Positions 8,322 to 16,076 of a stretch of 34,548 bases of DNA are shown here, in pieces (positions within the stretch are counted from its first letter, which is position 1; every line of letters starts with the position of its first letter). This DNA comes from Actinomycetota bacterium (GTDB lineage: Bacteria > Actinomycetota > Actinomycetes > Mycobacteriales > Pseudonocardiaceae). The stretch lies in the NCBI GenBank assembly GCA_021324675.1, contig JAJPIR010000058.1:1-34548 (forward strand), in the 5' to 3' direction. A program made the position numbers and the translations under genes. The notes under the pieces were generated by a model. It saw only the letters and a program-made list of their open reading frames with translations. It did no database searches and was not told the DNA's origin.

Positions 8322-8906
8322 TCAGATTCGTTGAAGCAGTCCCTGCATCTCCTTGATCTCTGCCTGCTGCGAGGTGATGATCTTTTCGGCGAGTTGGCGG
8401 GTTTCGGGGTTGCTGCCCTGGGCCAGCTCGGTTTGGGACATCTCGATCGCGCTCTGGTGATGGACGATCATGTTTTGGAGAAACGTTCGGTCGTACGTGG
8501 TGCCGCTCATCATCCCGGGTCCTTGACCTGGGCCCATGCCGCCCATGGGTCCGATGCCGCTGGGATTGGCCGGGATACCCCAGGTGGCCAGCAGGCGACG
8601 CATTTGCTCGATTTCGGATTGCTGTGCGGCCTGGATTCGGGTGGCGAGATCTTTCACCTGGGGTGTAGTCGCGTGGGTGAGAGCCATCTGGGACATCATG
8701 ACGGCCTGTTGGTGGTGAGGGATCATGTTCTGGAGGAACACGACGTCGGCTTGGTTGTGTTGCTGCTGGCTCGCGACCGGTGCATTGCTTGCCGCCGGTG
8801 CTGTTGTGGTGCTGGGGCTGGTGGCGGTGTTACCGCCGCAGCCAGCGACCAGCCCTCCCACTGCGGCCGCTGCAACCAGTGCGGTGGCCATCCTATGGAT
8901 ACTCAT
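8322..8906 (-). CDS. DUF305 lipoprotein, 194 aa
   Basis: Exported lipoprotein. The signal MSIHRMATALVAAAAVGGLV ends in the lipobox VAGC, followed by a Ser/Thr/Ala-rich linker. Two DUF305 (ferritin-like four-helix) repeats follow. Each carries the signature FLQNMIxHHQxA (FLQNMIPHHQQAVMMSQ, then FLQNMIVHHQSAIEMSQ), with many His and Met residues suited to binding copper or other metals. A Met/Gly/Pro-rich linker (GPMGGMGPGQGPGMM) separates the repeats. ATG 8906 is preceded by AAGGAGACCGATCAACG; the longer frame to 8936 lacks this. It lies 102 bases downstream of the DUF6153 gene on the same strand and they probably form an operon. Metal function is inferred from the family's usual neighbours. 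Confidence 0.88.
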   Translation of the reverse strand: MSIHRMATALVAAAAVGGLVAGCGGNTATSPSTTTAPAASNAPVASQQQHNQADVVFLQNMIPHHQQAVMMSQMALTHATTPQVKDLATRIQAAQQSEIEQMRRLLATWGIPANPSGIGPMGGMGPGQGPGMMSGTTYDRTFLQNMIVHHQSAIEMSQTELAQGSNPETRQLAEKIITSQQAEIKEMQGLLQRI

Positions 8907-8974
8907 CGTTGATCGGTCTCCTTCGGTAACTCTCATGCTGAAGGCACGAGTGAGCGTGCTGTGACGTCGGATGA

Positions 8975-9002
8975 GGTGATCGCGCCGGGAAAGGCGATCA
9001 CC
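8975..9002 (-). promoter_or_regulatory. Intercistronic hairpin between DUF6153 and DUF305 genes
   Basis: GGTGATCGC and GCGATCACC pair over 9 bp with a 10-nt loop, 7 bases after the DUF6153 stop. It may be a partial terminator or an mRNA-stability element setting the ratio of the two products. Confidence 0.45.
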
Positions 9003-9008
9003 GACCGG

Positions 9009-9434
9009 TCACAGTCGAAGGACCCCGAGGTAGGCCAGCCGCAAGGAAGTCGGCGGAGCTCGTTGCCGGTTGGTTGGCTTACCTGGTCCGCCGCCAGGCG
9101 GCCCGGACTGGGGTGCAGGGATTAGCCACCATGCCAAGCTCAGCCCCATTAGCAGTACCAGCCCGGCCACGATCGCTTGGCACAGGTGCACCATCAGCCC
9201 ACCGTGGGGGCCCGGCCACGCGGGCACCACGGCGGCAGCACCGAAGTCGCTGTCATCGTTGCCGACTGCCGTGACCGGTATTGTCATGCTGGGCGAGCTG
9301 CCCCGTGGGCCACCTGGGTGAGAGTGCGTGCCGACGAGGTGGTGCATGGCCACGATGCCCAGCGCGAGGGTCACCACCGCCACCCACCGGCAGGCTCGGG
9401 ACGCGCCAGTGACGGTTATCGGCACGCCGATCAA
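9009..9434 (-). CDS. DUF6153-family membrane protein, 141 aa
   Basis: Small membrane protein with two hydrophobic segments, one near the start ([17 protein letters not shown]) and one later ([19 protein letters not shown]), separated by a Gly/Pro/His-containing loop. The MHHL motif at the end of the first helix is typical of DUF6153, a family usually encoded just before DUF305 lipoproteins, as here. A TTG at 9434 preceded by GGAGGTGAGAC gives a good ribosome site and a sensible N-terminus ([17 protein letters not shown]). The Pro-rich tail after the second helix is variable in the family. Function unknown; a link with copper or other metal stress is inferred from context only. Confidence 0.75.
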   Translation of the reverse strand: MIGVPITVTGASRACRWVAVVTLALGIVAMHHLVGTHSHPGGPRGSSPSMTIPVTAVGNDDSDFGAAAVVPAWPGPHGGLMVHLCQAIVAGLVLLMGLSLAWWLIPAPQSGPPGGGPGKPTNRQRAPPTSLRLAYLGVLRL

Positions 9435-9838
9435 GTCTCACCTCCAAGCGCCGATATCTATACATGGCCCGTCGCTGCTGTTAGCCGACGCCATCCATGA
9501 TGCTGCGGGCCCGCGGCGCCGGAATCGGTACCAAAGTCCCGAATAGGTGGCCGACAGGCCCTTGTTCGCTCGCTGAGTAGGCCTAGAAAGCTGCGGTTCA
9601 GTCGGTTCCATCCCCCACCTACTGGACCGCGAAGCACCAGCCGGGCACCATCGCCTCGGTTAGCCATCACTGGCCCCCCGCATGCCTGTACCCGGACGGC
9701 GTGAGCTCATCGTCGGTTGGCAGTCGAGGACCAGCAAACGGCCAGGAGTCTTCGGTGGTGTACACGGCCGAGGCTAAGTCGCTCGTCTATAAGGATGCGC
9801 ATCCAACTCGACACGAGCATGAGTTCACCATAAATTAG
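9435..9838. other. Divergent intergenic region
   Basis: It contains the upstream regions of the DUF6153 gene (minus) and the DUF4396 gene (plus). Frames here lack protein-like composition. The right end passes into an AT-rich block. Confidence 0.4.
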
Positions 9839-9866
9839 ATACGGTATAGGGGTATATGGTATATAG
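9839..9866 (+). promoter_or_regulatory. AT-rich triple GGTATA repeat, candidate operator
   Basis: GGTATA occurs at 9843, 9851 and 9858 within an otherwise GC-rich area, about 65 bases before the DUF4396 start. The inner text ATACGGTATAGGGGTAT has ATAC/GTAT ends and a G-run, somewhat like CsoR operators (ATACCC..GGGTAT), but the left half-site is imperfect. It may also contain the -10 box. Confidence 0.4.
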
Positions 9867-9928
9867 ATAAGGATGCTTCACCGACAGCACGGTGCCGCCA
9901 GTACGACCAGATCAAGGAGGCTCCACTC

Positions 9929-10450
9929 GTGGCTGAGCACCATCCGCCCACCGTCGGCACGGATCACCATCCACCGCGTACCGCCTCCACCACGACGGTC
10001 ACTGCGGGCTGGCGGTCGGTGCCGTGGTCGGCCGCCGCGCAGGCGACCCTGCACTGCCTGACGGGCTGCGCGATCGGCGAGGTCACCGGCATGGTCATCG
10101 GCACCGCCGCTGAGCTGCACAACGCGGTCACCGTCGTACTGTCCATCGCGCTGGCGTTTTTCTTCGGCTACGCGCTGACCATGCGCGGGGTGATGCGCGC
10201 CGGGGTCGGCGTTCGCCAGGCGCTCGGCGTGGCCCTAGCCGCCGACACCGTATCCATCACCGTTATGGAGATCCTCGACAACGCCCTGATGATCCTGGTC
10301 CCCGGAGCGATGAACGCCGGGCTGACTAGTTTGCTGTTTTGGGCGTCGTTAGCGCTGTCTCTCCTGGTGGCCTTCTCGCTGACCCTTCCGATCAACCGAG
10401 TGATGATCAGTCGGGGCAAGGGCCACGCCGTGGTCCACGCTTACCACTGA
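9929..10450 (+). CDS. DUF4396 membrane protein, 173 aa
   Basis: Predicted integral membrane protein with four hydrophobic segments after a His/Thr-rich N-terminus (HHPPTVGTDHHPP). Family marks are TLHCLTGCAIGEVTGMVIG, IALAFFFGYALTM, ALAADTVSITVMEILDNA, VPGAMNAGL and the end NRVMISRGKGHAVVH. The conserved Cys pair in HCLTGC and the Glu in IGEV sit in the first helix. GTG 9929 follows AAGGAGG at good spacing. The family is often near metal-transport genes, so a role in metal handling is possible but unproven. The GGTATA block upstream may control it. Confidence 0.85.
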   Translation: MAEHHPPTVGTDHHPPRTASTTTVTAGWRSVPWSAAAQATLHCLTGCAIGEVTGMVIGTAAELHNAVTVVLSIALAFFFGYALTMRGVMRAGVGVRQALGVALAADTVSITVMEILDNALMILVPGAMNAGLTSLLFWASLALSLLVAFSLTLPINRVMISRGKGHAVVHAYH

Positions 10451-10990
10451 CCTAACCTTTACGCTGCCTGATTAGTTTCTGCTCGGCGTCCAGAAGGCGT
10501 AACCGCAGAAACCGCAGACAGCATGCTTTTTCGCATCTGCACGACAACTCGCCTGCACACAATGAGTCTCAAGCAGAAACATTATGCGATACGGCCGGAA
10601 TAGAGATCCGGTGGGAACCAGGAGAGCCACACGTTCCGCAATTATCAGGCACACTTTCCCGAGCCTGGGCCAACTTGCTGGGGATCGACCCGACGATACC
10701 GAATGCCCGCACCTCTACGAGCGGTCGCTGTGCCGCGCATACTGATAACTACCACCGCGCCGAACCAGTATCCAGATCGATTGCAGTCGTCGCAGTGCTG
10801 AGTGTGTTCCCGGTTGGATTGATCGTGCGTGGCCATTCACTGCCGGCCCCGTTACGGACCGAGGAGAGTCTCAAATTTTGACAAGAGCCCTGGGGTATTG
10901 CAGCTAACCTGGTTACGAGGTTCGCGATGGACTAGTCGGGGAGTTCATGGCGTTTGTCCCATAAACACCGATTGAGCTCGGAGGCACCCC
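10451..10990. other. 540-bp gap without a firm gene
   Basis: A minus-strand frame (10472-10654) ends in HAVCGFCGYAFWTPSRN, a CxxC reminiscent of a zinc ribbon, but it has no convincing start or codon bias. A TTGACA at 10877 may be the -35 box of the DUF397 gene, with TAACCT downstream at a rather long spacing. Confidence 0.35.
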
Positions 10991-11206
10991 GTGTCGACCT
11001 CAGACCCCTCCATGATCCATTGGCGCATCAGTAGCTTCAGTGGCAACAACGGCACCTGCGTTGAGGTAGCTGCCTTACCCGACGGACACATCGTAGTACG
11101 CAACAGCACTCATCCCGGCGGCGCGGTAATCATGTTCACCCGTGCCGAGATGAACCACTGGGTCAACGGCATCAAAGCAGGTGAGTTCGACGATCTGATG
11201 TCGTGA
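10991..11206 (+). CDS. DUF397 protein, 71 aa (orphan copy)
   Basis: Small protein of the DUF397 family, found in actinobacteria beside XRE/DUF5753 regulators. The core is IHWRISSFSGNNGTCVEVA, LPDGHIVVRNSTHPGGAVI, FTRAEMNHWVNGIKAGEFDD. GTG 10991 is preceded by GGAGGCACCCC. No XRE partner is adjacent; the only one in the window lies at 18.5 kb beside a second DUF397 gene whose product is very similar (FSGNNGTCVEV and KAGEFDDL are shared). The role is probably regulatory, and some members act as a toxin-like or antagonist partner; not shown here. Confidence 0.9.
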   Translation: MSTSDPSMIHWRISSFSGNNGTCVEVAALPDGHIVVRNSTHPGGAVIMFTRAEMNHWVNGIKAGEFDDLMS

Positions 11207-11399
11207 CGCGGCTGGCACCGTCCAAGTCGCCGCCAACGCGCCCTCTCGGGCTCCGCCGGCATCACCGGCGGTATCGGCATCCTCACCAGCCGTCGTTTCC
11301 TGGAAATTTCCGCGACCAGGTCGGATGCTGCCGGCTGTCGATAAGCTTGCCCCTTTAAGAGCCCGACCGTGCACCTTCGCACGAGGAGGACCAGGACAG

Positions 11400-12257
11400 G
11401 TGGCCACCATATATCATCCGCCTGGCGGGCAAGCCAACCTCCTCGGTACCTACGGTCACGCGACCAGTGGCTCTTGCGGGATAATCCCGCTCGCTGCCAT
11501 ATGCTCGGGCGACGGTCCCCTACCGTACGGCCTGGATCGACCGTTCCACCTCACCATCGAGTGCCCTGCCGCCGGTGTCTGCGTGGTGGAAGTAGCCGGA
11601 GACCTGGACATGCGCACCGTGCCGCTGCTTGAAAGATGCCTGTGCAACCAATTGGCGGCGACCCCCGAGCATCTGGTCGTCGATCTGCAATCGGTGCGCT
11701 TCCTCAGCTCGAACGGGCTGACCTGCCTACTGCAAGCACGCTGGCTGGCTCAGCAGACCGGTGGGACGAAACTGCATCTCAGCGGATTGGTCAATCGCGT
11801 GGTTCGGCGTGCGCTGGACATCACCCGAGTGCGGGGACTGTTCAACTGCTACCCGACGCTGGCCGATGCCAGCACCGCAGTGGGGGAGACGATGGGCACT
11901 CTGACCGCTGACCGACCACCAGCACCGGCCCCTCACGTTGCCGGCAACCCCACCGGGTGCTCACCGTCACCCGCGCCGGGCGACGTCATCCGGCCTGCCG
12001 TGCTGGCCGCAGTGTGGTGCAGCTCAGCGGCCGCTCACTGGACACTCGAACTTCGTCAGGTTATCTCCGATGATCCATTCGGGAGGCTCGTGGAGTCGAT
12101 CAACTCCGGCGTTCCCGTCTCCCAACCAGCACCGCACGCGCTGGTTGCAGAACTGGTCGCGGCCCACGGGTTCTGGCTCTTCTGCGAGTCGCCCAACGGC
12201 CCGCGCACCAGCGATCGGTACCACTTCGGCTACGTGTCCATCGATAAGGAGCCGTGA
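11400..12257 (+). CDS. STAS-domain anti-sigma factor antagonist-like protein, 285 aa
   Basis: The middle part is a STAS domain of the SpoIIAA/RsbV kind: GVCVVEVAGDLDMRTVPLLE, then EHLVVDLQSVRFLSSNGLTC around the site where family members carry the phosphorylated Ser (LSSNG), then LHLSGLVNRVVRRALDITRV. Such proteins bind an anti-sigma kinase and release the sigma factor. The C-terminal third (AHWTLELRQVISDDPFGRLV to DRYHFGYVSIDKEP) follows a Pro/Ala linker and is not recognised. I chose GTG 11400, which follows AGGAGG at 10 bases; the frame is open to 11325. The orphan DUF397 gene lies upstream. Confidence 0.7.
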   Translation: MATIYHPPGGQANLLGTYGHATSGSCGIIPLAAICSGDGPLPYGLDRPFHLTIECPAAGVCVVEVAGDLDMRTVPLLERCLCNQLAATPEHLVVDLQSVRFLSSNGLTCLLQARWLAQQTGGTKLHLSGLVNRVVRRALDITRVRGLFNCYPTLADASTAVGETMGTLTADRPPAPAPHVAGNPTGCSPSPAPGDVIRPAVLAAVWCSSAAAHWTLELRQVISDDPFGRLVESINSGVPVSQPAPHALVAELVAAHGFWLFCESPNGPRTSDRYHFGYVSIDKEP

Positions 12258-12490
12258 CGACCGTCAGATGCGCACTTTTCTGTGTGCGCCCACTTTGGCA
12301 GGTTTAACGATCACCAGCGGTTGGCACCCTATCAAAACGGGTCATCCGGCTACAGTGCTCGTGGCCCGCGCGGCGGTTGCGCAAAGCGCCGCATGAACCG
12401 CGGGTCGATGAGCTCGCTCGTGGTGGTTGCCACGCAGTCCGGACAGCAGGGGATGACGTCATGATCCCGTGACGAGGAGAGCGAGTAACA

Positions 12491-13060
12491 ATGCTGGTAG
12501 AGAACGAGTTCGAGGTTGCTGCACCCCTTGAGCAGGTGTGGGCGCACATGCAAGACGTGCCGCGGATCGCGCCGTGCTTGCCGGGCGCTGAGCTCATCGA
12601 TGTCAACGGCGACACCTACAAGGGCCGCGTGACGACCAAGATGGGTCCGGTGAAACTGCAGTTCATGGGCACAGCCCGGATCGTCGAGCGCGATGAGGCA
12701 GCCAAGCGGATCGTGATGGACGCATCCGGCTCGGAGGAGAAGGGCAAGGGCCAGGCCCAGATGAGGGTGACATCGACGATGGCGGGTTCGGGAAATTCGA
12801 CCCGCGTGAAGGTGGCTCAGGATATCCAGCTATCCGGTGCTGCTGCCCAGTTCGGCCGGGGCATGGTTCAAGATGTCACGAGCGTGTTGATGCGGAGCTT
12901 CGCCAAGTGCCTTGCAGAAGATATCGGGCGCTCCGCTCGTGGTGAGGAGGCTGCGCCCCGCGAAGCCGTTCCTGTGAAGGGTTTCAGCATCGCCATGCAG
13001 GCGTGGATGACGGCGATGAAACGATTCTTCGGCCGGCTTTTTGGTGCCAGCAAGGCCTGA
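12491..13060 (+). CDS. CoxG-like SRPBCC protein, 189 aa
   Basis: Resembles the CoxG family (carbon monoxide dehydrogenase subunit G): VENEFEVAAPLEQVWAHMQD, RIAPCLPGAELIDVNGDTYK, TKMGPVKLQFMGTARIVERD, and the end of the fold SGAAAQFGRGMVQDVTSVLM. Known CoxG proteins bind lipid-like quinones or help anchor CO dehydrogenase at the membrane. The C-terminal helix (AMQAWMTAMKRFFGRLFG) is amphipathic and could contact the membrane. ATG 12491 follows GAGGAGAGCGAGTAACA. No CO dehydrogenase genes are in the window, so the partner is unknown. A metallothionein-like gene follows. Confidence 0.85.
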   Translation: MLVENEFEVAAPLEQVWAHMQDVPRIAPCLPGAELIDVNGDTYKGRVTTKMGPVKLQFMGTARIVERDEAAKRIVMDASGSEEKGKGQAQMRVTSTMAGSGNSTRVKVAQDIQLSGAAAQFGRGMVQDVTSVLMRSFAKCLAEDIGRSARGEEAAPREAVPVKGFSIAMQAWMTAMKRFFGRLFGASKA

Positions 13061-13146
13061 TGATCCGCTGTTGCGGAGCCAGGTGACCTCTACCGGAGTA
13101 ACATGCCCATCGGCGCATACGAGTACGGCTTTTAGGGAGGCCAGAA

Positions 13147-13314
13147 GTGACGCAGTACAGCAAGGGTACGGTGCTCACTTGCGCGCATGAGGGATGTGGC
13201 TGCCGCGTTCTCATTCAAGAGGAATGTCACTGCCCATCCGGCGACCGGAGTTACACCTGTGCCTGCGGTGCACCTTTGGTCGAGGTGAGCGACGCCAAGG
13301 CTAGCGCTGGATAG
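13147..13314 (+). CDS. Metallothionein-like protein, 55 aa
   Basis: A short Cys-rich protein starting at GTG 13147 behind AGGGAGGCCAGAA. It reads VTQYSKGTVLTCAHEGCGCR, VLIQEECHCPSGDRSYTCAC, GAPLVEVSDAKASAG. Seven Cys (in CGC, CHC, CAC arrangements plus one) and two His fit the small actinobacterial metallothioneins, which bind Zn or Cu thiolate clusters. The opening text TVLTCAHEGCGCRV is characteristic of that group. It is only 55 codons long and is easily missed by length cut-offs. It fits the metal theme of this part of the window; which metal it binds is not visible. Confidence 0.8.
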   Translation: MTQYSKGTVLTCAHEGCGCRVLIQEECHCPSGDRSYTCACGAPLVEVSDAKASAG

Positions 13315-13527
13315 CGTAGTTCAGCTTGCTGAGCATTGTGGCGTGGTGTCCCCACGCAAGATGGTCACGGTTTGGGTGCCGTTGACGGCAGACTATGTCG
13401 GCAACGGCACGCAAGTCATGATCAACCTGGGTGCCGGGGCGCTGCGGTGTGCGATGAGCGCAAATCCGTCCACAGGTATCCCGAAGCTGTACACATAATG
13501 TGGACATCACGCCGGCGAGGCAGGGTT

Positions 13528-13541
13528 TATGGTGTCGCCTC
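13528..13541 (+). promoter_or_regulatory. -10 box TATGGT for a leaderless transcript
   Basis: TATGGT ends 8 bases before the GTG of the next gene, so transcription probably starts at or very near the start codon. A TGGACA lies 21 bases further upstream. The paralogous gene at 25161 has TACGGT at exactly the same distance and the shared text GGTGTCGC. Confidence 0.5.
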
Positions 13542-13772
13542 GTGAGTCTGACACCGATCTATGACCAACTCCGGGGCGAGCGCATCAACGCAGATGTTCC
13601 CCCGGCAGATATTCGAGCGACCGACTCCGAGCCGATGCCGTTGCCGCGGCGCCGTTCGACTGGCGAGGTGGCGCAGGCCACACCACTGTTCAGCCGGCCG
13701 CCAGATGCACCGGATGGGCCTGGTGGGGTGACAGTCACCTCTGCGCGCCAGGCCCGGTCCGGGAGCAGGTGA
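13542..13772 (+). CDS. Small TPIYDQL-family protein, 76 aa
   Basis: The N-terminus LTPIYDQLRGERINADVPP is nearly identical to that of a second gene in this window (25161-25544), while the remainder is a divergent, Arg/Pro/Ser-rich, probably disordered tail. I do not know a function. GTG 13542 is chosen because it gives the shared N-terminus and because a -10 box sits 8 bases before it, which implies leaderless translation; the longer frame to 13500 has no ribosome site. It neighbours a metallothionein-like gene and a converging anchored protein, and its role cannot be inferred from them. Confidence 0.6.
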   Translation: MSLTPIYDQLRGERINADVPPADIRATDSEPMPLPRRRSTGEVAQATPLFSRPPDAPDGPGGVTVTSARQARSGSR

Positions 13773-13797
13773 CCATCCTCGTTGCGCGAAAGACCGT

Positions 13798-14367
13798 TCA
13801 GTCCTGGGGTGGGTCCCAATGAGTGGGAACTCTTCGCATCTTGCCGTCGCAGGCACACGGCTCGGTATTCACGGTCTGGGACCTTTGGGGCCGCGAGGCT
13901 GCTATGGGCGCCTGCGGCGGCGGGGAGAACTCCTGGCGATCCGATCCAGGCCTCTTGACGGGCGCTGGATCGTGGGCCGGGCTCGACTGCGCCGGGCTCG
14001 ACTGGGCCTGATTTGACTGGGCAGGTACGGGCGGACGGAGGACGACCGCCGGACGAGTCGCCGGCTGCTGGCGTACCGCAGGCGTGGCATGAGAAACCGG
14101 CTGGGCCGTCACAGCAGGCCGGGGAGCGGCAGGAGGTGGTGCTACGGCAGGTTGGGCAGCCGCGGCCGGCTGCTGTGCTGGAGCCGGCCGCGGGGCGGGG
14201 ATCAGGTTCGGCTGTTGTGCCGTGGCGTGCTGGTTGACCGGGTTGGCTTGCGGCACCAGTGGATCGACCGGCGGGGTCCGGAACGTCCCAGCGGTCGCGG
14301 CTGCTAACACCACGACAGCCGCGCCGCTCGCCACCAATGCCACCACGGTGCTACGCAGACTGAGCAC
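13798..14367 (-). CDS. Membrane-anchored Pro/Ala/Gln-rich protein, 189 aa
   Basis: It begins VLSLRSTVVALVASGAAVVV with one hydrophobic segment acting as signal anchor or signal peptide. About 130 residues of Pro/Ala/Gln/Val low-complexity text follow (QQPAAAAQPAVAPPPAAPRP, QAQSSPAQSSPAHDPAP), typical of a cell-wall-spanning region. A short C-terminal end has two Cys (TEPCACDG). I see no catalytic domain. GTG 14367 is preceded by GGGGGAATC; the frame is open to 14484 but that part looks untranslated. Its neighbour on the same strand is a polysaccharide deacetylase, 91 bases upstream, so a cell-envelope role is plausible. Confidence 0.65.
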   Translation of the reverse strand: MLSLRSTVVALVASGAAVVVLAAATAGTFRTPPVDPLVPQANPVNQHATAQQPNLIPAPRPAPAQQPAAAAQPAVAPPPAAPRPAVTAQPVSHATPAVRQQPATRPAVVLRPPVPAQSNQAQSSPAQSSPAHDPAPVKRPGSDRQEFSPPPQAPIAASRPQRSQTVNTEPCACDGKMRRVPTHWDPPQD

Positions 14368-14458
14368 GATTCCCCCCACGCCTTGCCAAACTCTTGTACT
14401 CCCCTTAGCGATGCCGGACCACGTTCTGTTAGCACACCGCAGAGATTGGTCACCGTCT

Positions 14459-15223
14459 TCACAGCGGCACAAACTGCAGACCACGGTGGCTCAACGCCGG
14501 CAACACGTTGCGCAACGACTCGAGAGTTTGGGCCCGATCACCGCCGCCGTCGTGGCACAGCAGGATATCGCCCGGTTGGGCAGTAAGTAGCCGGTTGGTG
14601 ACCGTGTCGCTGCCCGGTCGCGACCAGTCCCGCGGATCAACATCCCAGCCCAGTGGCACCAGTCCCAGGCTGGCAGCCGCGCCGAGCACGCCGGCCCTCC
14701 AGTCCCCGCCGGGTGCCCGGAACAGCCGGGGTGCCACCCCGCCTGCGTTGATGATGGCTTCCTGGGCATCCTCGATCTGTTGCTGGATTGCTGCCGTGCT
14801 GCGAGCACCAAACGGTCGTGGATGGGTCATGCTGTGATTGCAGATGCTGTGACCTTCGGCGGTGATCCTTTTTACCAAGGCGGGATACGCCTTTGCCTGC
14901 CTGCCGATCAGCGAGAACGTCGCCCGTGTCCGGTTACGGCGTAGCAGGTCCAGTACCTGGGGCGTCCACAGCGGATCAGGGCCGTCGTCGATGGTCAACG
15001 CGATGGCGTCTGCCGAGACCGTAGGCAGGACGTCACGGACGTGCCTGCGCGCTGCACCAGCGGCGGTGCCGTTAGTCAACGGATCACCGGGAGCGGCCGC
15101 GGGTAAACCGAGGGCCATCGCCCCGGCGACCACCGCCGCCTGGGTGGTCCATGTGAGTACTCGCCGCCTCGGCAGCGTGCGCACGTCGTGACACCCTACG
15201 CGCCTGGCCACCGGATGGTTCAC
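14459..15223 (-). CDS. Secreted polysaccharide deacetylase (NodB domain), 254 aa
   Basis: Carbohydrate esterase family 4 enzyme. NodB motifs are in order: LTIDDGPDP with the catalytic base and metal Asp, HSMTHPRPFGA with the two metal His, RAPGGDW, GWDVDPRDW and the C-terminal ILLCHDGGGDRAQT with the catalytic His. Such enzymes deacetylate peptidoglycan or other wall sugars. The N-terminus has a signal segment after a twin-arginine-like PRRRVLTW (TTQAAVVAGAMALGLPAAA), so export by Tat is possible. GTG 15223 is the longest start; an internal GTG near 15184 (VRTLPRRRVL) would give a more usual signal. Divergent from a methyltransferase gene, with operator-like repeats between them. Confidence 0.88.
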   Translation of the reverse strand: MNHPVARRVGCHDVRTLPRRRVLTWTTQAAVVAGAMALGLPAAAPGDPLTNGTAAGAARRHVRDVLPTVSADAIALTIDDGPDPLWTPQVLDLLRRNRTRATFSLIGRQAKAYPALVKRITAEGHSICNHSMTHPRPFGARSTAAIQQQIEDAQEAIINAGGVAPRLFRAPGGDWRAGVLGAAASLGLVPLGWDVDPRDWSRPGSDTVTNRLLTAQPGDILLCHDGGGDRAQTLESLRNVLPALSHRGLQFVPL

Positions 15224-15232
15224 CCAGTAGTT

Positions 15233-15268
15233 ATCTCACATTATAGGAATTATATCTCATATTATGAG
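15233..15268. promoter_or_regulatory. Operator-like direct repeats between divergent genes
   Basis: ATCTCACATTATAGG and ATCTCATATTATGAG are similar 15-mers whose starts lie 21 bp apart, two helical turns. The second contains the perfect dyad CTCATA-T-TATGAG. They lie in an AT-rich block between the deacetylase and methyltransferase starts. Confidence 0.55.
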
Positions 15269-15305
15269 TGACATCGCGTAGGCTACCGGGCGAGGAGGTC
15301 CGGCC

Positions 15306-16052
15306 ATGCGACTCGTCGAGTGGGATGCTTGCGCATATGACCAGCTGCCGCTGCCGCACCGGCGATGGGGCAGCGCGACGATCCGCCGGTTGCGGTTAGC
15401 CGGCGAGGAGACCGTGTTGGAGCTCGGCTGCGGTACGGGTCGCGACGCTGAACTGCTCCTCGATGCGCTGCCAGCCGGTCGGGTGGTCGCCGTCGATGGA
15501 TCCGCGCACATGCTGGCCCAGCTGCGCCACCGGCTGGCCGGCCGGATGGACCGGATCACCGTGGTGCACGCTGACCTGCGCGAACCGCTGACCCTCGATG
15601 AGCAGGTGGACGCCGCGCTCAGCGTGGCCACCCTGCACTGGCTCCCCGACCATGACGTGGTGTTCCAGACCGTGGCGGCATCACTGCGCCCGGGCGGCCG
15701 ATTCGCCGCGGAGGCTGGCGGGGCGGGCAATGTCGATCGCGTGCGCGCGGCATTGCGCACCATCACCGGTGACGATGGCGGGCGGTGGTGGAACTTCGCA
15801 GGCGTTGAGCAGACCACCCGCCGGCTGCAGCACGCTGGGTTCACCGATATCACCGTGGATCTCGTACCCGATTTCGCGGTTCTGGATGGCGGCGAGCAGT
15901 TCGAGGCCTACCTGGCTACCGTGGTGCTCGGTGCCCAGCTACGGGAACTGCCGGCACAGCACCGCCACCCTTTTGTTCGGGCTGTGGCTCGGGAAATGGG
16001 TGAACCGGTCATCGATTACGTACGGCTGAAGATTGACGCCACGCGCGCCTGA
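15306..16052 (+). CDS. SAM-dependent class I methyltransferase, 248 aa
   Basis: Rossmann-type methyltransferase. The SAM-binding motif is VLELGCGTGRDAELLLDALP, followed by the acidic loop VVAVDGSAHML, then VVHADLREPL, and the post-motif DAALSVATLHWLPDHDVVF. Then come LRPGGRFAAEAGGAGN and a C-terminal cap. The general plan resembles trans-aconitate 2-methyltransferase-like small-molecule enzymes, but the substrate is not evident. ATG 15306 follows GAGGAGGTCCGGCC. The divergent region with operator-like repeats probably controls this gene as well as the deacetylase. Confidence 0.85.
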   Translation: MRLVEWDACAYDQLPLPHRRWGSATIRRLRLAGEETVLELGCGTGRDAELLLDALPAGRVVAVDGSAHMLAQLRHRLAGRMDRITVVHADLREPLTLDEQVDAALSVATLHWLPDHDVVFQTVAASLRPGGRFAAEAGGAGNVDRVRAALRTITGDDGGRWWNFAGVEQTTRRLQHAGFTDITVDLVPDFAVLDGGEQFEAYLATVVLGAQLRELPAQHRHPFVRAVAREMGEPVIDYVRLKIDATRA

Positions 16053-16076
16053 CTCCCATTCTCCTAGACTGGTTTG

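Noticed and set aside
10472-10654. Minus-strand frame with CGFCGY
   Set aside because: A zinc-ribbon look over a few residues only; no ribosome site or coding bias.
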